From Streptomyces sp. ERV7 (GTDB lineage Bacteria; Actinomycetota; Actinomycetes; Streptomycetales; Streptomycetaceae), in assembly GCF_001653515.1 (NCBI RefSeq), contig NZ_LYOY01000051.1:1403235-1467234 (forward strand): a stretch of DNA of 64,000 bases. The letters run 5' to 3'. Under the pieces are notes generated by a model. The model made no database searches, was not told where the DNA came from, and saw nothing but the letters and a program-made list of their open reading frames with translations. A program made the translations under genes and the position numbers. How positions within the stretch are numbered: position 1 is the first letter of the stretch; each line of letters begins with the position of its first letter. This document shows positions 33,559 through 41,897 of the stretch, one piece after another.

Positions 33559-35163
33559 ATGGTCGCCCGATCGATCCACAGGGCGATGCGAGGAGCGGGC
33601 GCCGCGGCGCTGGCCGGAGCACTGGCCCTCACCGCGGCCGCCTGTTCGAGTCCCGGCGGCGGCCGGGAGACCGGCGCCAAGGACTCGGCGGTCGTCGGCA
33701 TCGCGTACGAGCCCGAGACGCTCAGCCCGCTCCTCGGCTACGGCAAGGACGGCAACTCCAAGATCTTCGACGGGCTGCTGACCTTCGACGCGAAGATGGC
33801 GCTCAAGCCCGCGCTCGCTGTCGCCCTGCCCGAGGTGAGCGCCGACCGGCTGACCTACACGTACAAGCTCCGCAAGGGCGTGACGTTCAGCGACGGGAAG
33901 CCGTTCACCGCCAAGGACGTCGTCTTCACGTACTCGACGATCCTCGACCCGAAGACCAACAACCCCGCCAAGGGCGAGCTCGACGCCGTCAAGGAGGTCC
34001 GCGCCGACGGCGACGACACGGTGGTCTTCACGCTCAAGTACCCCTACGCGCCCTTCGCGCAGCGCACGGTGCTGCCGATCGTGCCCGAGCACATCGCGGG
34101 CAAGCAGGACGTCAACACCGGCGACTTCGCCACCGCTCCCGTGGGCACCGGGCCGTACAAGCTCGTCAAGTGGTCCAGGAGCGAGAAGATCGCGTTCGAG
34201 GCCAACCCGTCGTACTGGGGCGGCGCGCCCAAGGTGAAGAAGTTCACCATGGCGATCATCAAGGACGACGACGTGCGCGCCACCCGGCTGCGCTCCGGCG
34301 ACCTCGACGGCGCGATCCTGCCGCCCAACCTCGCCCAGGGCTTCGAGAAGGACAAGCACAAGAAGATCCACACGGCGAAGACCTACGACTACCGCAACGT
34401 GACCCTGCCCACCGGCAACAAGGTCACCGGCGACACCGCCGTGCGCCGCGCGCTCGACCTCGCCGTGGACCGCCAGGCGATGGTCGACAAGATCCTCGAC
34501 GGCGCCGGCAAGCCCGCCTACGGGCCGGTCCCCACCGGCAGCCCCTGGTTCGCCAAGGGCACCGAGCGGCGGCACGACCTGGCCGGGGCGAAGAAGATCC
34601 TCGACGAGGCCGGCTGGAAGCCCGGCGCCGACGGCATCCGCGAGAAGGACGGCGTCCGCGCCGCCTTCCCGCTCTGGTACCTCTCCGGCGACAAGCTCCG
34701 CCAGGACCACGCCCTCGCCTACGCCTCCGACGCCAAGAAGGCGGGCATCGCCATCACCACCCGGTCCGGCACCTGGGAGGTCATCGAGCCGAAGATGAAG
34801 GACGAGGCGGTCCTCGCGGGCGGCGGCTCGCCCGGCGACCCCGACTTCGACCAGTACGCGCTGCTCAAGTCCTCCCTCGGCGGCGACGGCTTCAACAACA
34901 TGGCGTGGTACGCCGACCCGGCCGTCGACAAGGCGCTCGACGACGGACGCAAGAGCGGTGACGCGGCCGTGCGCAAGGCCGCGTACGACACCATCCAGCG
35001 CGAGCTGGTGAAGAACCCCGGCTACACCTTCCTCACCCACATCGACCACCTCTACGTCGTGGCCGACCGCTGGGACGGCCTCTCCACCCAGACCGAGCCG
35101 CACGACCACGGCCTCGCCTCCGGTCCGTGGTGGAACGTCGAGACCTGGACGCCGAAGAAGTGA
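33559..35163 (+). CDS. Peptide/nickel-type ABC transporter substrate-binding lipoprotein
   Basis: A 534-residue family 5 binding protein. Lipoprotein signal with Cys29 (LTAAACSS); body 'VVGIAYEPETLSPLLGYGKDGNSKIFDGLLTFDAKM', 'YKLRKGVTFSDGKPFTAKDVVFTYSTILDP', 'GTGPYKLVKWSRSEKIAFEANPSYWGGAP', 'AVRRALDLAVDRQAMVDKIL'. It captures an oligopeptide or metal-ligand complex outside the membrane. The ATG at 33559 (AAGGGG upstream) is better placed than the GTG nine bases earlier. It is the first gene of a complete five-gene importer. Confidence 0.9.
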   Translation: MVARSIHRAMRGAGAAALAGALALTAAACSSPGGGRETGAKDSAVVGIAYEPETLSPLLGYGKDGNSKIFDGLLTFDAKMALKPALAVALPEVSADRLTYTYKLRKGVTFSDGKPFTAKDVVFTYSTILDPKTNNPAKGELDAVKEVRADGDDTVVFTLKYPYAPFAQRTVLPIVPEHIAGKQDVNTGDFATAPVGTGPYKLVKWSRSEKIAFEANPSYWGGAPKVKKFTMAIIKDDDVRATRLRSGDLDGAILPPNLAQGFEKDKHKKIHTAKTYDYRNVTLPTGNKVTGDTAVRRALDLAVDRQAMVDKILDGAGKPAYGPVPTGSPWFAKGTERRHDLAGAKKILDEAGWKPGADGIREKDGVRAAFPLWYLSGDKLRQDHALAYASDAKKAGIAITTRSGTWEVIEPKMKDEAVLAGGGSPGDPDFDQYALLKSSLGGDGFNNMAWYADPAVDKALDDGRKSGDAAVRKAAYDTIQRELVKNPGYTFLTHIDHLYVVADRWDGLSTQTEPHDHGLASGPWWNVETWTPKK

Positions 35164-36152
35164 GCCGCCGCCTCCCCTGGGGGCCGATGGCACGGATGGC
35201 GGGGCGGCGGACCCTGTTCGCCGCCCCCGTCCTGCTGGTGGTGACCTTCGGCGTGTTCGCCGTGGCCGCGGCCTCCCCCTTCGACCCGGTCAAGGCGTAC
35301 GCGGGCACCGCCGGGCTCACGGCCTCACAGGAGAACCTCGACCAGCTGCGCGCCAATCTCGGCGTCGACCAGCCGCTCGTCACCCGCTGGTGGCAGTGGC
35401 TGACCGCCGCCCTCACCGGCGACCTCGGCGACTCCAGCACCCTGCGCCAGCCCGTCGCCGACGTCGTAGGCGAACGGCTCGGCTGGTCGGTGCTGCTCGC
35501 CGCCACCGCCTTCCTGGTCGCGATCCTCCTCGGCACCGCGCTCGGCGTGCTCGCCGCGCGCCGCCCGGGCGGCCGGCTCGACCGCTGCGTCAGCTCCCTC
35601 GCGTACACCCTGGAAGCCGCGCCCGCCTTCTGGCTCGGGCTGCTCGCCATCTGGTTCTTCGCGCTCAGGCTCGATGTGCTGCCCGCCGGCGGGCTGACCG
35701 ACACGGCGAGCGACACGGTCTCCTTCGGCCAGGTGGCCAGCCACCTCGTGCTGCCCGCCGCCGTCCTCGGCATCTCCCAACTTCCCTGGTTCTACCTGTA
35801 CGTACGCCAGGGCGTCGCCGACGCCCTGGAGGAGGACCCGGTGCGCGGGGCACGCGCGCGCGGCCTGAGCGAGCGGACCGTCCTGCTCGGCCACGCCCTG
35901 CGCTCGGGCATGCTGCCGATGCTCACCCTCGTGGGCTCGCGCGTGCCCGAACTCATCACCGGCGCCCTGCTCGTCGAGACCGTCTTCAGCTGGCCCGGCA
36001 TCGCCGCGGCCACCGTGCAGGCCGCCACCTCGGTGGACTTCCCGCTGCTCGCCGCGCTGACCGTGCTCGCCACCGCCGCCGTGCTCGTTGGCAACCTGCT
36101 CTCCGACCTGCTCTACGGCCTCGCCGACCCGAGGGTGGGATTCGATGGCTGA
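35160..36152 (+). CDS. ABC transporter permease (OppB/DppB type)
   Basis: A 330-residue permease with six helices and the Opp-type loop 'YVRQGVADALEEDPVRGARARGLSERTVLLGHALRSGMLPML', where the EAA motif contacts the ATPases. 'SFGQVASHLVLPAAVLGI' and 'LITGALLVETVFSWPGIA' are standard for this subfamily. GTG 35160 overlaps the stop of the binding-protein gene (GTGA). Confidence 0.9.
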   Translation: MSRRLPWGPMARMAGRRTLFAAPVLLVVTFGVFAVAAASPFDPVKAYAGTAGLTASQENLDQLRANLGVDQPLVTRWWQWLTAALTGDLGDSSTLRQPVADVVGERLGWSVLLAATAFLVAILLGTALGVLAARRPGGRLDRCVSSLAYTLEAAPAFWLGLLAIWFFALRLDVLPAGGLTDTASDTVSFGQVASHLVLPAAVLGISQLPWFYLYVRQGVADALEEDPVRGARARGLSERTVLLGHALRSGMLPMLTLVGSRVPELITGALLVETVFSWPGIAAATVQAATSVDFPLLAALTVLATAAVLVGNLLSDLLYGLADPRVGFDG

Positions 36153-37020
36153 CACCGCGACCACTGTGTGGCGCCCGCGCGGGCGCACCCGCCGCTCCAC
36201 CCGCACCCTGAGGGTGCGCGCCTCCGCCGTGATCCTCGCGGCGGCCGTCCTCGCCGTCCTCCTCGTACCGCCGCTGGCCCACCTCGACCAGCAGGCCGTC
36301 GACCTCTCGCACAAGCTCCTCCCGCCGTCCTGGGAGCACCCGTTCGGCACCGACGACGTCGGCCGCGACCTGCTGCTGCGCTGCGTCTACGGGCTGCGGA
36401 TCTCGCTCCTCGTCGGTGTGGTGGCCGCGCTGGTGGCCACCGTCGTCGGCACGGTCGTGGGCGCGGCGGCCGCCGCCCTCGGCGGCTGGACCGACCGGCT
36501 GGTGATGCGGCTCGTGGACGTCTTCTCGTCGGTGCCGCACCTGCTTCTCGGCATCTTCGTGGTCGCGATGTTCCGCCCCGGCGTGTGGCCGGTGATCGCC
36601 TCGGTCGCCGTGACGCACTGGCTGTCCACCGCCCGCATCGTGCGCGCCGAGGTGCTCTCCCTGCGCTCGCGCCCCTACATCGACGCGGCGATCTCCGGCG
36701 GTGCCTCCCGACTGCGGGTGACGACCCGTCATCTGCTGCCGGGCGTCCTGCCGCAGGCCGGGCTCGCGGCCGTCCTCATGGTGCCGCACGCCATGTGGCA
36801 CGAGTCGGCGCTCTCCTTCCTCGGCCTCGGCCTGCCCAGCCACCAGGCCAGCCTCGGCAACCTCGTGCAGTCCGCGCGCGGCTCGCTGCTCGCCGGTCAC
36901 TGGTGGCCGACCCTCTTCCCCGGCCTGCTGCTCATCGTCCCGACCCTCGCCGTCGCGGGCCTGGCCGGCGCCTGGCGCGAACGCCTGGACCCGCGCCGCC
37001 GATCGGAGCTGATGCTGTGA
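36145..37020 (+). CDS. ABC transporter permease (OppC/DppC type)
   Basis: A 291-residue second permease. It has the OppC hallmark 'HPFGTDDVGRDLLLRCVYGLRISLLVGVVAALVATVVG' after the first helix and the coupling loop 'VRAEVLSLRSRPYIDAAISGGASRLRVTTRHLLPGVLPQ'; the end 'HESALSFLGLGLPSHQASLGNLVQ' is typical. It overlaps the preceding gene by 8 bases and the next by GTGA. Confidence 0.9.
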   Translation: MADTATTVWRPRGRTRRSTRTLRVRASAVILAAAVLAVLLVPPLAHLDQQAVDLSHKLLPPSWEHPFGTDDVGRDLLLRCVYGLRISLLVGVVAALVATVVGTVVGAAAAALGGWTDRLVMRLVDVFSSVPHLLLGIFVVAMFRPGVWPVIASVAVTHWLSTARIVRAEVLSLRSRPYIDAAISGGASRLRVTTRHLLPGVLPQAGLAAVLMVPHAMWHESALSFLGLGLPSHQASLGNLVQSARGSLLAGHWWPTLFPGLLLIVPTLAVAGLAGAWRERLDPRRRSELML

Positions 37021-37988
37021 CCAAGGCTGCTGTGACCACGGTCCTCTCGGTACGCGGCCTGTCCGTACGCTTCCGGATGCGCGGCGGCCGCCATGTCGCC
37101 GCCGTCACCGACGTCTCCTTCGACCTCGCGGCGGGGGAGTGTCTGGCCCTGGTCGGCGAGAGCGGCTGCGGCAAGTCCGTCCTCGCCTCCGCGCTCCTCG
37201 GCCTGCTGCCCGGCAACGCCGAGACGGCGGGCAGCGCGGTGCTGCACGGCGGCGGCGACCCCGTCGACCTGCTCGCCGCCGACGAACGCACACTCGCCCG
37301 TACGGTACGGGGGCGCCGCATCGGTCTCGTACCGCAGAGCCCGGCCGCCCACCTCACACCGGTGCGCACCGTACGGGCGCAGCTCGCCGAGACCCTGCGC
37401 GAGCTCACCCGCACCCCCCGGCGCGAGCTGCGCGCGGCGACGGAGGCGGCCGCCGCGCGCGCCGCGTTCCCGCCCGGGCACCTCGACCGCCATCCGCACG
37501 AGCTGTCCGGCGGCCTCGCCCAGCGCGCCGCGACCGCGCTCGCCCTCGTCGGGGACGCGCCGCTGCTGCTCGCGGACGAGCCGACGACCGGGCTCGACCG
37601 CGACCTGGTGGACCGCACGGCCGACGAACTGCGCCGCACCGCCGACGACGGCCGGGCGCTGCTGATGATCACCCACGATCTGGCGGCGGCCGAGCGGATC
37701 GCCGACCGGGTGGCCGTGATGTACGCCGGGAGGGTCGTCGAACTCGCCGACGCAACCTCGTATTTCGGCGGGACCGGACCCCGTCACCCGTATGCTCGAG
37801 GCCTGCTCGACGCGCTCCCGGAGCGGGCGTTCGCGCCCATCCCCGGGATGCCGCCCGAGCTGGGCGATCTGCCGGAGGGCTGCGCGTTCGCGCCCCGCTG
37901 CGAACGGGCCACCGGCCAGTGCGGCACCCTGCCGCCGTTCGACGGCCAGGTCGCCTGTCACCATCTGGAGGAGCCCGGCCGTGCTTGA
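37017..37988 (+). CDS. ABC transporter ATPase (OppD/DppD type)
   Basis: A 323-residue ATPase: Walker A GESGCGKS, Q-loop 'GLVPQSP', signature LSGGLAQR, Walker B LLLADEPTTGLD, and H-loop THD. The C-terminal 'LPEGCAFAPRCERATGQC' region is the cysteine-rich oligopeptide-transporter tail. It starts at GTG 37017 within the oppC-type stop. Confidence 0.9.
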   Translation: MTKAAVTTVLSVRGLSVRFRMRGGRHVAAVTDVSFDLAAGECLALVGESGCGKSVLASALLGLLPGNAETAGSAVLHGGGDPVDLLAADERTLARTVRGRRIGLVPQSPAAHLTPVRTVRAQLAETLRELTRTPRRELRAATEAAAARAAFPPGHLDRHPHELSGGLAQRAATALALVGDAPLLLADEPTTGLDRDLVDRTADELRRTADDGRALLMITHDLAAAERIADRVAVMYAGRVVELADATSYFGGTGPRHPYARGLLDALPERAFAPIPGMPPELGDLPEGCAFAPRCERATGQCGTLPPFDGQVACHHLEEPGRA

Positions 37989-38637
37989 CCTGAAGAACAT
38001 CACCGCCGGTTACGAGCGCGGCAGCCCGGTCGTCCGCCGGGTGAGCCTGGCCGTCGCCCCCGGCGAGGCGGTCGGTCTGCTCGGCCCCAGCGGCTGCGGC
38101 AAGTCCACCCTGGCCCGGGTCGCGGCGCTGCTGCATCGCCCCGACGACGGCACGGTCACCCTGGACGGCGCCCTCGTCACCGACTGGCGCCACCGCGCGC
38201 CGCGCGCGCTGCGCACCACCGTGGGAGTCGTCTTCCAGTCGCCCCGGCTCGCCGCCGACCCCCGGCTGCGGCTGCGGGAGATCGTCGCCGAGCCGCTGCG
38301 CGCGACCGGCCGCCAGATCGAGGTCCGCGAGCGCGTCGACGAACTGGCCGACCTGGTCGGCCTCGGCGGTGATCTGCTCAACCGCCGCCCCCACGAGGTC
38401 AGCGACGGCCAGCTCCAGCGCGCCTGTCTGGCCCGCGCCCTGGTGCTGCGGCCCCGGCTGCTGGTCTGCGACGAGATGACGGCGATGCTGGACGCCTCGA
38501 CGACGGCGGCCCTCGTGGCGGTGGTCGAGCGCTACCGCACCCAGACGTCCGCGTCCCTCCTCGCGGTGGGCCACGACCGCACCCTGCTGTCGCGGTGGTG
38601 CGACCGGGCGGCGGAGTGGGGCGAGCTGTCGCAGTAA
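37981..38637 (+). CDS. ABC transporter ATPase, short OppF/NikE type
   Basis: A 218-residue ATPase. Walker A GPSGCGKS, Q-loop 'VVFQSPRL', Walker B LLVCDEMTAMLD. The signature reads VSDGQLQR instead of LSGGQ, and the protein lacks the ~100-residue C-terminal tail of full OppF, as in NikE-like subunits. It overlaps the previous gene by 8 bases and ends the operon; a hairpin follows. Confidence 0.88.
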   Translation: MLDLKNITAGYERGSPVVRRVSLAVAPGEAVGLLGPSGCGKSTLARVAALLHRPDDGTVTLDGALVTDWRHRAPRALRTTVGVVFQSPRLAADPRLRLREIVAEPLRATGRQIEVRERVDELADLVGLGGDLLNRRPHEVSDGQLQRACLARALVLRPRLLVCDEMTAMLDASTTAALVAVVERYRTQTSASLLAVGHDRTLLSRWCDRAAEWGELSQ

Positions 38638-38695
38638 CGTCCCTGCGACAACCGTTCCCGTGCGCCGCCCGGCCACGAGGCCTCTCGCGCGGCCC

Positions 38696-38726
38696 CGCCG
38701 CCCGGCCACCGGGTGACCGGGCGGCG
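38696..38726 (+). terminator. Terminator of the peptide-importer operon
   Basis: CGCCGCCCGG (38696-38705) and CCGGGCGGCG (38717-38726), perfect 10-bp arms, 11-nt loop. Confidence 0.65.
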
Positions 38727-38823
38727 AAGTACCGGCCAACTCTGCGAAGCAGCCTGCCGGTCGGCGTGGGCGGGCCCGCATACTCGGTCGCGTCCGCCCG
38801 TCCCACCGCCCCGGGAGCACCCC

Positions 38824-39690
38824 ATGGCTCGACCGACCCGCCGCAGCGCCGTCGCCGCCCTCGCCGCGGCCGCCGCCTCCGCCGCCATCGCGCCCGCCGC
38901 CGGCGCGGCCGAGCGCCCCTGCGCCCGCCCCGCCGGGCCCAGACCGCTGCGCCGGACCCACGCGCACAACGACTTCGCGCACCCGCACCCGCTCTTCGAC
39001 GCCCTCGGGCACGGGTTCACCAGTGTCGAGGCCGACATCTTCCTGGTCGACGGGCAGCTCCTGGTGGCCCACGACCCGTCCGACCTCGACCCGGCCTGCA
39101 CGCTCGAAAAGCTCTACCTCGACCCGCTGATGGCCCGCGTCCGCGCCAACCACGGCTCGGTGTACCGGGGTTACCACCGCCCCGTACAGCTCCTCGTCGA
39201 CATCAAGACCGACGGCGCCGCCGCCTACCTCGAACTCGACCGGCGGCTGCGGCCGTACCGCCGGATGCTGAGCAGCTACGCGCACGGCCGCGTCACGACC
39301 GGCGCCGTCACCCCCGTCATCTCCGGCGACCGCGCCGCCCGGGTGCCCATGGAGGCGCAGAAGGTGCGGCACGCCTTCTACGACGGCCGCCTGGAGGACC
39401 TCGGCACGGCCGCCACCGCCGCTTTCATCCCGCTGATCAGCAGCAACTGGACGCAGAGCTTCAGCTGGCTCGGCGCCGGGCCGTTCCCGGCCGCCGAGCG
39501 CCAGAAGCTGCGCGCGATCGTGGCCCAGGCCCACGCCCACCGCCAGCGCGTACGGTTCTGGGCCACCCCGGACCTGGCCGGGCCCGAGCGGGACGCCCTG
39601 TGGCGCGAACTGCTCGCCGCCGACGTCGACCACATCAACACCGACGACCTCGCGGGCCTGGAGAGCTTCCTGCGCGCACACGGGGAGTAG
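38824..39690 (+). CDS. Secreted glycerophosphodiesterase/PI-PLC-like protein
   Basis: A 288-residue exported protein with a signal peptide at 1-29 (AAAAASAAIAPAAGAA). The mature part is a TIM-barrel of the PLC-like phosphodiesterase superfamily, close to the AIM6-type branch: 'THAHNDFAHPHPLFDALGHGFTSVEADIFLVDGQLLVAHDP' supplies the H-x-N/E-x-D-H metal/catalytic cluster; 'LLVDIKTDGAAAYLEL' and 'VRFWATPD' follow. It may release glycerol-phosphate or cleave a lipid headgroup outside the cell. ATG 38824 opens into the signal peptide. Confidence 0.83.
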   Translation: MARPTRRSAVAALAAAAASAAIAPAAGAAERPCARPAGPRPLRRTHAHNDFAHPHPLFDALGHGFTSVEADIFLVDGQLLVAHDPSDLDPACTLEKLYLDPLMARVRANHGSVYRGYHRPVQLLVDIKTDGAAAYLELDRRLRPYRRMLSSYAHGRVTTGAVTPVISGDRAARVPMEAQKVRHAFYDGRLEDLGTAATAAFIPLISSNWTQSFSWLGAGPFPAAERQKLRAIVAQAHAHRQRVRFWATPDLAGPERDALWRELLAADVDHINTDDLAGLESFLRAHGE

Positions 39691-39806
39691 TCCGGGCGCA
39701 CGCACCCACGCCGCACCCCTTCCGGGCCGTCACCCGCAGTCAACACCCGTACGGCGGACACGCCATACGCCCGACCGGCCCGCCTCCTCCGCCACACGTC
39801 ACGGCG

Positions 39807-39835
39807 GGCGGGCCGGGTGTGTGCCCCGGCCCGCC
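39807..39835. terminator. Bidirectional hairpin terminator
   Basis: GGCGGGCCGGG (39807-39817) and its complement (39825-39835), perfect 11-bp arms, 7-nt loop, between the phosphodiesterase gene and the MerR remnant. Confidence 0.7.
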
Positions 39836-39867
39836 ACGCGGAGCACCCCGAGCGCGCCGACCGCCGG

Positions 39868-40270
39868 TCAGTCCAGCCGGGCGTCGGCGTAGACGACCAT
39901 CGCGTCGCGCTGGTAGACCGCGAGCCCCTCGGCGATCCTGTCGAAGTTCACCCGGAACTGCGGGTCGTCGACATACGTCCGGCCGAGGCCCTTGTACGCG
40001 GCCGCGTTCGGGGGCCAGAAGCGGCAGACGCCCTGGTAGTGGACGTCGACTTCGGCCTGCACCGCACCATCGTCGACCGGGGTGCCGGCCACCATCAACT
40101 CCGCGAAGCGGCAGCCGCCGGTGGTGCTCACGGAGGACCGCCACCTGGTCGACCTGGCTGTCCAGAACCGCCCGGATCTCGCGCAGCCCCAGACCCAACT
40201 CCCGCATCAGCAGGATCTGTTGGAGCCGCAGCAGATCGGCTTCTACGTAGTGGCGGTGTCCGCTCGGGCG
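39868..40270 (-). pseudogene. MerR/TipA-type regulator remnant
   Basis: Two pieces of a TipA-like regulator in different frames. The 5' piece (~40110-40262) gives 'GHRHYVEADLLRLQQILLMRELGLGLREIRAVLDSQVDQVAVLREHHRRL', the MerR HTH without its first helix and coiled coil. The 3' piece (39868-40131) gives the end of the drug-binding TipAS domain: 'VQAEVDVHYQGVCRFWPPNAAAYKGLGRTYVDDPQFRVNFDRIAEGLAVYQRDAMVVYADARL'. The start codon and ~100 central residues are missing and the 5' end runs into the next gene. The last piece could still be translated as an 87-aa TipAS-like fragment. Confidence 0.78.
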
Positions 40271-40278
40271 CCCCCGCC

Positions 40279-41664
40279 TCAGGACAGAGTGAGTGTGCCC
40301 CACACCGCCCGGTGGTCGGAGGAGCCGGTGTCCGTCGCGACCCCGCAGCCGCTCCAGGTGCCCCCGCCGAACAGGTAGTCGATCTTGCTGCTGCCCGCTG
40401 TCGGCCGGTTCGGCGTCGCCGAGTGGGCGTCGCACTCCTCGTACGCCGAGTACAGCGTGGCCGGCACACCGGTCGAGGGCGCGGCATTCAGATCACCGCC
40501 GAGCAGCGGGCGGTAGCCGGGCAGCGACGCCGCCTGCCGCAGCGCCTGAGCCTGCTGCGGCTGGAATACGCGCTCGGGGTCGTCATAGCCGGGGCCGCCG
40601 GTGCTGAAGTGCGCGGCGCACACCTGCGCCGCCCAGGACGCCACCGTGGCGCACAGCGCGGTGCGCTGCTCGACGCCGGGCGGGGAGGGCAGCTCGACCG
40701 CCCGGTACCAGGTGTTCTCCTCCGGCACCGCCAGCGCCACACCGTACGCTCCCCGGTCCGCTCCCGACGCGTCCGGCTGACAGTTCTTCCGCGCCTTGAC
40801 CTTCGTCCCGGGCACCTCGTACTGAACCGGCGCGAACCGTACGTCCCAGCCGCCGCCGAGCTCTGTCTCCAGCGCCAGCTCCACGGGTTTGGCGAGCTTC
40901 TCGCAGAACTCCTCCAGCAGGATCACATCGGGGTTTCCGGCTGCCTTGGCGCGGGCCGTGATCTCTTCCGCCAGCGGGCCCGCCGCCGTGTGGTAGAAGC
41001 CGCAGTTCTTGTTGTTGTCGGCGCACACGTTCCAGGTCAGCGCCTTGATGGCGCGCGGGGAAGCGGCCGGCGGCGGTGGCGGGTCGGCGGGTGCGGGCAC
41101 GGCAAGCAGCCGGAAGAGCTCCCACGAGGCCACCGCCGTGGCACGGGCCTGGAGCAGCCCGTCGCCGGTCGCTCCCGCGTCGGCCGTCACATAGCGCTCC
41201 CGCGTGCCGTCGTGGTAGCGCAGGGCGTAGACGTCGGCGCCCGCCTGCGGCTGCGGCACGAGCTCCAGCTTCTCCCAGCCGGCGGGCGGCCCCTCGGTAC
41301 GGGCGCGCAGCTTCCCGTACCGGCCGTCGGCCCCGGCGCCGAACTCCGCCGCCACATAGGCACCGTTGGCCTGCGAGCGGAGAGCGACCGTCGCCCCCTT
41401 GGCCACGTTGTCGGTGTGCAGGGTGAACTGCTCGGTGATACCCGGCGTACCCGCCCGCGCGTGCAGTTCATCGCCGCTGGACGCCTCCACCGAGACGTAC
41501 TTTCCGGTGGCGAGCGAGAGCAGCTCCCACTGCTGTCCGGCCGACTTCGAGGTGTTGGGGGGCGGCGGCGCGGCCGCCGTGGCGGGCGCGCCGAGCAGAG
41601 CCGGCAGGACCGCCCCGATCAGCGCGGCGGCCAGCAGCCGCGGTAGGCGCAGACGATTTTTCAT
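40279..41664 (-). CDS. Secreted fascin-like plus endonuclease/exonuclease/phosphatase-family protein
   Basis: A 461-residue exported protein. Signal peptide 1-31 (LLAAALIGAVLPALLGAPATA). Residues ~40-190 form a fascin/beta-trefoil-like domain ('GKYVSVEASSGDELHARAG', 'VALRSQANGAYVAAE'). Residues ~205-461 are an EEP nuclease fold: 'IKALTWNVC', 'DVILLEEFC', 'RPLLGGDLNAAPS', 'SSKIDYLFGGG', 'SSDHRAVWGTL', the Asn, Glu, Asp and His of the metal/catalytic centre. It could be an extracellular DNase or phosphodiesterase attached to polymers by the trefoil. The start ATG lacks a binding site. Its 3' end abuts the MerR remnant. Confidence 0.84.
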   Translation of the reverse strand: MKNRLRLPRLLAAALIGAVLPALLGAPATAAAPPPPNTSKSAGQQWELLSLATGKYVSVEASSGDELHARAGTPGITEQFTLHTDNVAKGATVALRSQANGAYVAAEFGAGADGRYGKLRARTEGPPAGWEKLELVPQPQAGADVYALRYHDGTRERYVTADAGATGDGLLQARATAVASWELFRLLAVPAPADPPPPPAASPRAIKALTWNVCADNNKNCGFYHTAAGPLAEEITARAKAAGNPDVILLEEFCEKLAKPVELALETELGGGWDVRFAPVQYEVPGTKVKARKNCQPDASGADRGAYGVALAVPEENTWYRAVELPSPPGVEQRTALCATVASWAAQVCAAHFSTGGPGYDDPERVFQPQQAQALRQAASLPGYRPLLGGDLNAAPSTGVPATLYSAYEECDAHSATPNRPTAGSSKIDYLFGGGTWSGCGVATDTGSSDHRAVWGTLTLS

Positions 41665-41897
41665 ACCGGGAGGATAGAGAACCGCTGATGTCGACCTGCC
41701 AGGTGGATGCGTGCTCCTGCTCCCGCACCTCCACGGCGGCCCGGCACCCGCAGGCCAGGGGTCGCTGCCGGTCCCCTGCCGCGCCCTCCCGGGCTGCTTC
41801 GCGCCGGGTTCCCGTACGGGTGCCTGGGGAGGATAGTCGGAAGCCGACGGCCTGCCGCGCACAGGGCCCGGCATGTCCTTCATGGAGGTGTCCCGCT

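Noticed and set aside
39817..41646. A 609-residue plus-strand frame
   Set aside because: Antisense to the secreted nuclease-fold gene; no recognisable motif.
41688..41897. N-terminal extension of the P450 frame
   Set aside because: Cys/Arg-rich and unlike P450 leaders; the GTG at 41898 has the good binding site.
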